Below, piece after piece: positions 7,401 through 9,120 of a DNA stretch of 9,120 nucleotides. Within the stretch, counting starts at the first letter, position 1, and the number at the start of each line of letters is the position of its first letter. Below the pieces are notes generated by a model. That model ran no database searches and was not told the DNA's origin. It saw nothing but the letters and a program-made list of their open reading frames with translations. The stretch is from Acidobacteriota bacterium. GTDB lineage: Bacteria > Acidobacteriota > Terriglobia > Terriglobales > Acidobacteriaceae. The position numbers were made by a program, and so were the translations under genes. The stretch spans positions 1-9,120 of the forward strand of contig JAJYBT010000048.1 of the NCBI GenBank assembly GCA_021778875.1, in the 5' to 3' direction.

Positions 7401-7858
7401 ATCATGTTGTAGAACGTGTCGGTCAGGTTGGAGTCGATGGAGGTAGATTGCGTGTCGATATTGACGGCGGATGCCGATACCGTAACCGTCTCCTGCGCAC
7501 TGCCCACCGGCAGCGTGATGTTCAGGAGGGATGAAACGTTGACGACTACTTCGTTGTGCGTCGAGCGAACTGTCTTGAAGCCGCTCTTCTCAACCGTGAC
7601 TTCGTAATAGCCGGGAACGAGGCCAGCGATGCTGTAGTGCCCCATCGTATCTGTCCGGGTTACGCGCGTTCCCTGCGGGCCTTTCACAGTTACCGTCGCA
7701 TCGTTCACAACCGCAGCGGTCGAATCAACAACGGTTCCATTCAGGCCACCGGTAATCGACGTCGACTGCTGAGCAAGCAGTGGCATAGCCGCCAGAGGAA
7801 CAAACAGGAGCAGCATGCGCAATGCCAAAGCAGGGTATGTCCTGAGCCAACGAATCAT
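4454..7858 (-). CDS. Oar-like TonB-dependent outer-membrane receptor with carboxypeptidase-regulatory-like domain
   Basis: The product is an 1134-residue outer-membrane beta-barrel receptor/transporter. Residues 1-29 form a signal peptide (hydrophobic core ALALRMLLLFVPLAAM, then LLAQ). Residues about 35-118 are a carboxypeptidase-regulatory-like beta-sandwich (GTVVDSTAAVVNDATV, GHYSIAGLVPGYYEVTV). ETVTVSA at 123-129 resembles a TonB box. The plug follows at about 130-270 with LYVVDGVTITD and GGIIQMVTKSGSNAYHG. The barrel fills the rest and ends in RFEF with the terminal Phe expected for BAM insertion. Family size and architecture match Acidobacteria/Myxococcus Oar-like receptors. Exactly four cysteines occur: C582 and C585 in TCTQC, and C861 and C887. 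The ATG at 7858-7856 is chosen because GGAGGAG lies 6 bases upstream and the signal peptide then starts properly; an upstream ATG at 7912 would add 18 polar residues. Substrate unknown. G+C is lower than in nadD (33/60 at 5041-5100). Confidence 0.93.
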   Translation of the reverse strand: MIRWLRTYPALALRMLLLFVPLAAMPLLAQQSTSITGGLNGTVVDSTAAVVNDATVTVKGPQGTRVTRTDTMGHYSIAGLVPGYYEVTVEKSGFKTVRSTHNEVVVNVSSLLNITLPVGSAQETVTVSASAVNIDTQSTSIDSNLTDTFYNMIPMPRAVSAIFYAAPSAASGQVAGTPNQAGPGASNPSIGGSTGLENLYVVDGVTITDQAYGSLGTYNVNHGSLGTGINLAFIKEVDVKSYGFEPQYGKAQGGIIQMVTKSGSNAYHGAIAAYAGPGAWYADQKQFYQFGYLQTSPAATLSTPHYDLALEFGGYIPHYKDKIFFFGAFNPSLDQTIAKADPFFTYTGAPAAGPAVVTHGPYAFSTTALSWAGKLTFQLSPKLQFEAASFGDPSRHNMVPNTLSTANVPSSLSSFQYGSRDSFFRVNGVITPSWIVDASFAYNYDHFNESPFLNQYFIGDQSLLPQGGQTVNTGFGNYAPSKENTYSLSFDTQKTAHFLGDHTFSVGYSYDHTNFLYEPTRSGSLYAIPAKNAMNETLSDYYTNIPARAVGALTNASFRVFATNTNPNTAENPSNWSNDNTCTQCPIWNNERVYASVYRGTYVGFKVNSIGRYHAAYGNDTYVMNRFITIDAGLRWEEQRIGGTLMKYPFTGNWSPRMGINVDPFGDRKGKVFFNYGRNYWAMPLDAANRQLGNEQDDTAYYFAPEIDSNHQLIIVPDAAHNLNHLPKYTDNSGVVHNFGGPNFSSSTGEGIIPGTKSEYEDEYVLGVERDIKNGMVVKARYIDRRLGRIIEDIGSQSPEASSISGNYNGGIANPSPKTDIAVNEQEVTYTPAQFQAANGAALSSPTGLTADNYTAPVPGCAYGNDTYISAGGIWTNGKNVPIGGACFLNLATMDAGPGDGKPDGFAQPIRRFQSLELEFDKRFSNHWLAVVNYRFAKLFGNYEGAYRNDNGQSDPGISSLFDFTTGALGLLGDQFKPGFLSTDRRNVGNLFLSYTVGADSPFVHAAKGLTVGLGLRGQSGVPLSLLGDHPAYLNQGEVPIGGRGAAGRTASTAQLDMKGEYAIPLHEGKVLKLALDTFNVTNSQFITGKVQYTQQPASGYPVVGSSPSLDRDYGRPTSFQGPFYARATVRFEF

Positions 7859-7864
7859 GAATAT

Positions 7865-7871
7865 CTCCTCC
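7865..7871 (-). promoter_or_regulatory. Strong ribosome binding site GGAGGAG of the TonB receptor gene
   Basis: On the minus strand GGAGGAG is followed by six bases (ATATTC) and then ATG at 7858-7856. This near-ideal site decides between the two possible starts of the receptor gene and suggests efficient translation. Confidence 0.85.
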
Positions 7872-8106
7872 ACCGCGAACACATTCTGTGAGGATTTCTC
7901 CGCGCTCAGCATCCTGGAGACTCATCGGATAAGCATCGGCGGCGTCCTTCACACTATCTGGTGCCTTTGCTTCACGGCTCTCATGCTGCTACCGTTCAGC
8001 AGCCAGAAAACAATACGAAAGTCCGTCAGGATGAAACCTTGCTTCACCCGCACTGATTGTCGTTTTGCTTAGTAGCACGAATTCCTATGCATTTGTCTTG
8101 CCAATC

Positions 8107-8118
8107 TTGAAAGTTCAA
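8107..8118. promoter_or_regulatory. Palindromic TTGAA-N2-TTCAA site, possible operator
   Basis: Two 5-base half sites in inverted order are separated by two bases, within the most AT-rich part of the divergent region. The symmetry would suit a dimeric repressor acting on the receptor or on rlmH. Short palindromes of this kind also arise by chance in AT-rich DNA, so support is weak. Confidence 0.2.
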
Positions 8119-8160
8119 AGAATTTTCCGATATATGCAAGAAACTAAACAGTATTGGTGC

Positions 8161-8267
8161 TTTTCTCCGGGCGAGAAGAAATCGTTTGTCTATGAAAAAC
8201 AGTAGCAATTCCCTTCTGTCTATGAGAAATCCTAGAACTCCGCAACGGGTCTTTCTCCGGGCGAAAG
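8161..8267 (+). repeat. Pair of direct repeats, each a hairpin with a TCCGGGC loop
   Basis: The 13-mer TTTCTCCGGGCGA occurs at 8162-8174 and again at 8252-8264, 90 bases apart. Each copy can fold in the same register: 8161-8165 with 8173-8177, and 8251-8255 with 8263-8267, both presenting the loop TCCGGGC. The outermost pair is T-A in the first copy and C-G in the second, a compensating change. The CCGG inside the loop is self-complementary, so the two loops could pair with each other. The function is unknown; they may be RNA elements in the rlmH leader or protein sites in DNA. Confidence 0.5.
8187..8225 (+). repeat. Two copies of TGTCTATGA, 30 bp apart
   Basis: TGTCTATGA stands at 8187-8195 and 8217-8225, each followed by an A-rich run (AAAA in the first copy, GAAA in the second). 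They lie between the two CCGGG-loop hairpins. A 30-bp offset is close to three helical turns, which would place bound proteins on the same face. Only two copies exist, so this may be chance. Confidence 0.3.
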
Positions 8268-8292
8268 GCTCGGGTAAGTTATCCTCCTACCC
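8257..8292 (+). promoter_or_regulatory. Alternative hairpins abutting the rlmH start codon
   Basis: CCGGGC (8257-8262) can pair with GCTCGG (8268-8273) with one G-U pair, while GGGTA (8272-8276) can pair with TACCC (8288-8292), whose last base touches the ATG. The two stems share bases 8272-8273, and the first also competes with the right-hand CCGGG-loop hairpin. No good Shine-Dalgarno is present before the ATG. This could be translational control or simply a weak leader. Confidence 0.3.
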
Positions 8293-8742
8293 ATGCGCCT
8301 TACGTTGGCACATGTGGGTGTTCGCTTCGGTGCGAAAGACCCCTTCGATGCGCTTGCCGGGATGTATCTTGAGCGTTGCTCGATATTTGCCGGTTGCGGC
8401 GCGGAGGCCTTCAAGACCGAGCAGGCGCTGCTGGAGTGGCTGGACCGGCAGCAGGGGCGGACGCCGGTGATCGCCGTGCTGCTGGACAGCCGCGGCCGCC
8501 AGATGACCTCAGAGGCCTTTGCCGCGTGGCTGGGCGCGCGGCGCGACGAAGGGGCGCAGCATGTGGTGTTTGCCATTGGGCCCGCCAGCGGATGGTCCGA
8601 TGCGGCGCGGGGCAGGGCGCGGTTGCTGCTCTCCCTGGGCAGCCTGACGATGGCCCACGCCCTGGCCCGGCTGGTGATGGCGGAGCAGCTTTACCGGGCA
8701 TGTACAATCTTGACTGGCCATCCGTATCACACAGGCCATTAG
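8293..8742 (+). CDS. rlmH: 23S rRNA pseudouridine-1915 N3-methyltransferase (RlmH)
   Basis: RlmH is a small SPOUT-class, SAM-dependent enzyme that methylates pseudouridine 1915 in helix 69 of 23S rRNA on assembled 70S ribosomes. The 149 residues match the usual length of about 155. Visible landmarks are VLLDSRGRQMTSEAFAAWL (the family's LDxxGxxxsSexFA), FAIGPASGW at 93-101 (SAM-loop region), LSLGSLTMAHALARLVMAEQLYRA, and the C-terminal HPYHTGH with the essential Tyr-His near the end. The usual IGGxxG here reads IGPASG, with the second Gly replaced by Pro. The ATG at 8293 gives exactly the family N-terminus (MRLTLAHVGV), although no clear ribosome site precedes it and structured RNA does. rsfS, its usual close neighbour in other bacteria, lies 6.1 kb upstream across the inserted receptor/GWxTD unit. 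The cobO-like gene follows after 62 bp. Confidence 0.94.
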   Translation: MRLTLAHVGVRFGAKDPFDALAGMYLERCSIFAGCGAEAFKTEQALLEWLDRQQGRTPVIAVLLDSRGRQMTSEAFAAWLGARRDEGAQHVVFAIGPASGWSDAARGRARLLLSLGSLTMAHALARLVMAEQLYRACTILTGHPYHTGH

Positions 8743-8744
8743 CG

Positions 8745-8761
8745 GCAGGCTGCATGCCTGC
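8745..8761 (+). terminator. Small hairpin just after rlmH, weak terminator candidate
   Basis: GCAGGC (8745-8750) pairs perfectly with GCCTGC (8756-8761) across a 5-base loop, starting 2 bases after the rlmH stop. No U-run follows, so strong intrinsic termination is unlikely and readthrough to the next gene is expected. It may only mark the 3' end or pause RNA polymerase. Confidence 0.3.
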
Positions 8762-8804
8762 ATGGCTTCAACGGAATCCCCACTGTTTGCTTGCATGGAA
8801 CGCT

Positions 8805-9113
8805 ATGACCGACTCCCGACGCGGACTGATCCTGATTAACACCGGGCCCGGCAAGGGCAAGACGACGGCTGCCCTGGGCACGGCACTGCGCGCTGTTGGC
8901 AACGGCATGCGCGTGCTGATGCTGCAGTTTCTGAAGGGCTCCTGGCACTACGGCGAGCTGGACGCGGCCAAGGCGTTTGGCGACAACTTCGTGCTGAAGC
9001 AGATGGGCCGCGGCTTTGTGAAGGTGGGCGGCGCCGAGACCGATCCGGAGGACGTGCGGATGGTGGAGGCGGCCTGGGCCGAGGCGCGGGAGGCCATCCT
9101 GTCGGGCGAGTAG
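8805..9113 (+). CDS. cobO: Cob(I)yrinic acid a,c-diamide adenosyltransferase (CobO/BtuR type), N-terminal half, cut by in-frame TAG
   Basis: The family transfers the 5'-deoxyadenosyl group of ATP to cob(I)alamin or its precursors, a cytoplasmic step making coenzyme B12. The first 102 residues match well: MTDSRRGLILINTGPGKGKT with P-loop GPGKGKTT at 14-21, TALRAVGNGMRVLMLQFLKGSWHYGE-type sequence after it, then a helix ending EAREAILSGE. Full-length members have about 175-200 residues and continue with a YDLVxLDE-type Walker B segment. Here the codon after SGE is TAG (9111-9113), and the next bases, GAC CTG G, would encode Asp-Leu, so reading resumes exactly as the family predicts if TAG were TAC (Tyr). 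This points to a nonsense mutation or a base error; the true gene would continue past the window. The ATG at 8805 has GGAA at 8797-8800, 4 bases upstream. Without the second half the product should be inactive. It follows rlmH on the same strand. Confidence 0.85.
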   Translation: MTDSRRGLILINTGPGKGKTTAALGTALRAVGNGMRVLMLQFLKGSWHYGELDAAKAFGDNFVLKQMGRGFVKVGGAETDPEDVRMVEAAWAEAREAILSGE

Positions 9114-9120
9114 GACCTGG

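Larger units (their letters stand above)
7872..8292. other. AT-rich divergent intergenic region between the TonB receptor gene and rlmH
   Basis: No convincing gene lies here. Base composition drops sharply: 8101-8160 has 20 G+C of 60, against 46 of 60 within nadD. Both the receptor gene (minus) and rlmH (plus) must have their promoters here, but I could not fix a -35/-10 pair with confidence. Structured elements seen are a 6-bp hairpin at 7985-8003 (GCTGCT/AGCAGC, in the leader of the receptor mRNA), an imperfect palindrome TTGAA-AG-TTCAA at 8107-8118 that could be an operator, two TGTCTATGA copies, two CCGGG-loop hairpins and two alternative hairpins next to the rlmH start. No B12 box or other riboswitch consensus was recognised. 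Confidence 0.7.

Noticed and set aside
7859..7912. ATG at 7912 as the start of the TonB receptor
   Set aside because: It puts 18 polar residues before the signal peptide, and the strong GGAGGAG site serves the ATG at 7858.
7859..8160. Cobalamin riboswitch in the receptor leader, suggested by TonB receptor plus nearby cobO
   Set aside because: I looked for the B12-box pattern on the minus strand and did not find it; the receptor is of the Oar type, not BtuB-like.
4453..8240. CCTAGAACTC at 4453-4462 and 8231-8240 as a target-site duplication flanking the receptor gene
   Set aside because: A shared 10-mer is expected many times by chance in 9 kb, the first copy lies in the receptor stop region, and no transposase or terminal inverted repeats are present.
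8186..8470. Plus-strand small frame beginning MKNSSNSLLSMRN, overlapping rlmH
   Set aside because: It runs far into rlmH in another frame, with a low-complexity Arg/Ser/Pro translation there and no ribosome site.

Overview
The window looks like chromosomal DNA of an acidobacterium, probably of the Acidobacteriaceae/Terriglobia type. This is inferred from three things: a very large Oar-like TonB-dependent receptor with an N-terminal carboxypeptidase-regulatory-like domain, a GWxTD-domain protein directly behind it, and high-GC housekeeping genes. By hand count, bases 781-840 are 46/60 G+C. No mobile element, CRISPR array, tRNA or rRNA was seen.

Layout. On the minus strand at the left edge are the first 36 codons of an unidentified gene (1-108) and a small vitamin-K-epoxide-reductase (VKOR) family membrane protein (168-584). 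Divergent from these, on the plus strand, lie nadD (NAD synthesis, 686-1429) and rsfS (ribosomal silencing factor, 1510-2157). rsfS carries an 80-residue Lys/Ala/Pro-rich, histone H1-like tail. A strong hairpin at 2224-2253 separates it from a convergent minus-strand pair: a 1134-residue TonB-dependent receptor (4454-7858), followed downstream by a secreted 689-residue GWxTD protein (2310-4379). A second hairpin (4406-4432) sits between those two and may act as a partial terminator or attenuator. Then comes a 434-bp AT-rich divergent intergenic region (7859-8292) with repeated hairpins, followed on the plus strand by rlmH (23S rRNA pseudouridine methyltransferase, 8293-8742) and the start of a cobO/btuR-type corrinoid adenosyltransferase (from 8805). 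The cobO frame stops at a TAG after 102 codons, before the Walker B half of the enzyme.

How the genes fit together. nadD, rsfS and rlmH are housekeeping genes that lie close together in other bacteria (in E. coli nadD-cobC-rsfS-rlmH). Here the outer-membrane receptor/GWxTD unit sits between rsfS and rlmH on the opposite strand, so it looks like an accessory envelope module placed inside an old translation/NAD cluster. The receptor would import, or interact with, an unknown large substrate at the outer membrane. The GWxTD protein, with a signal peptide and a TPR-like C-terminus, would act in the periplasm or at the outer membrane. The VKOR protein would supply disulfide-forming power to the periplasm.

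The most notable points are the apparent nonsense codon in cobO, the split housekeeping cluster with its receptor-GWxTD unit, the H1-like tail on RsfS, and the paired CCGGG-loop hairpins upstream of rlmH.
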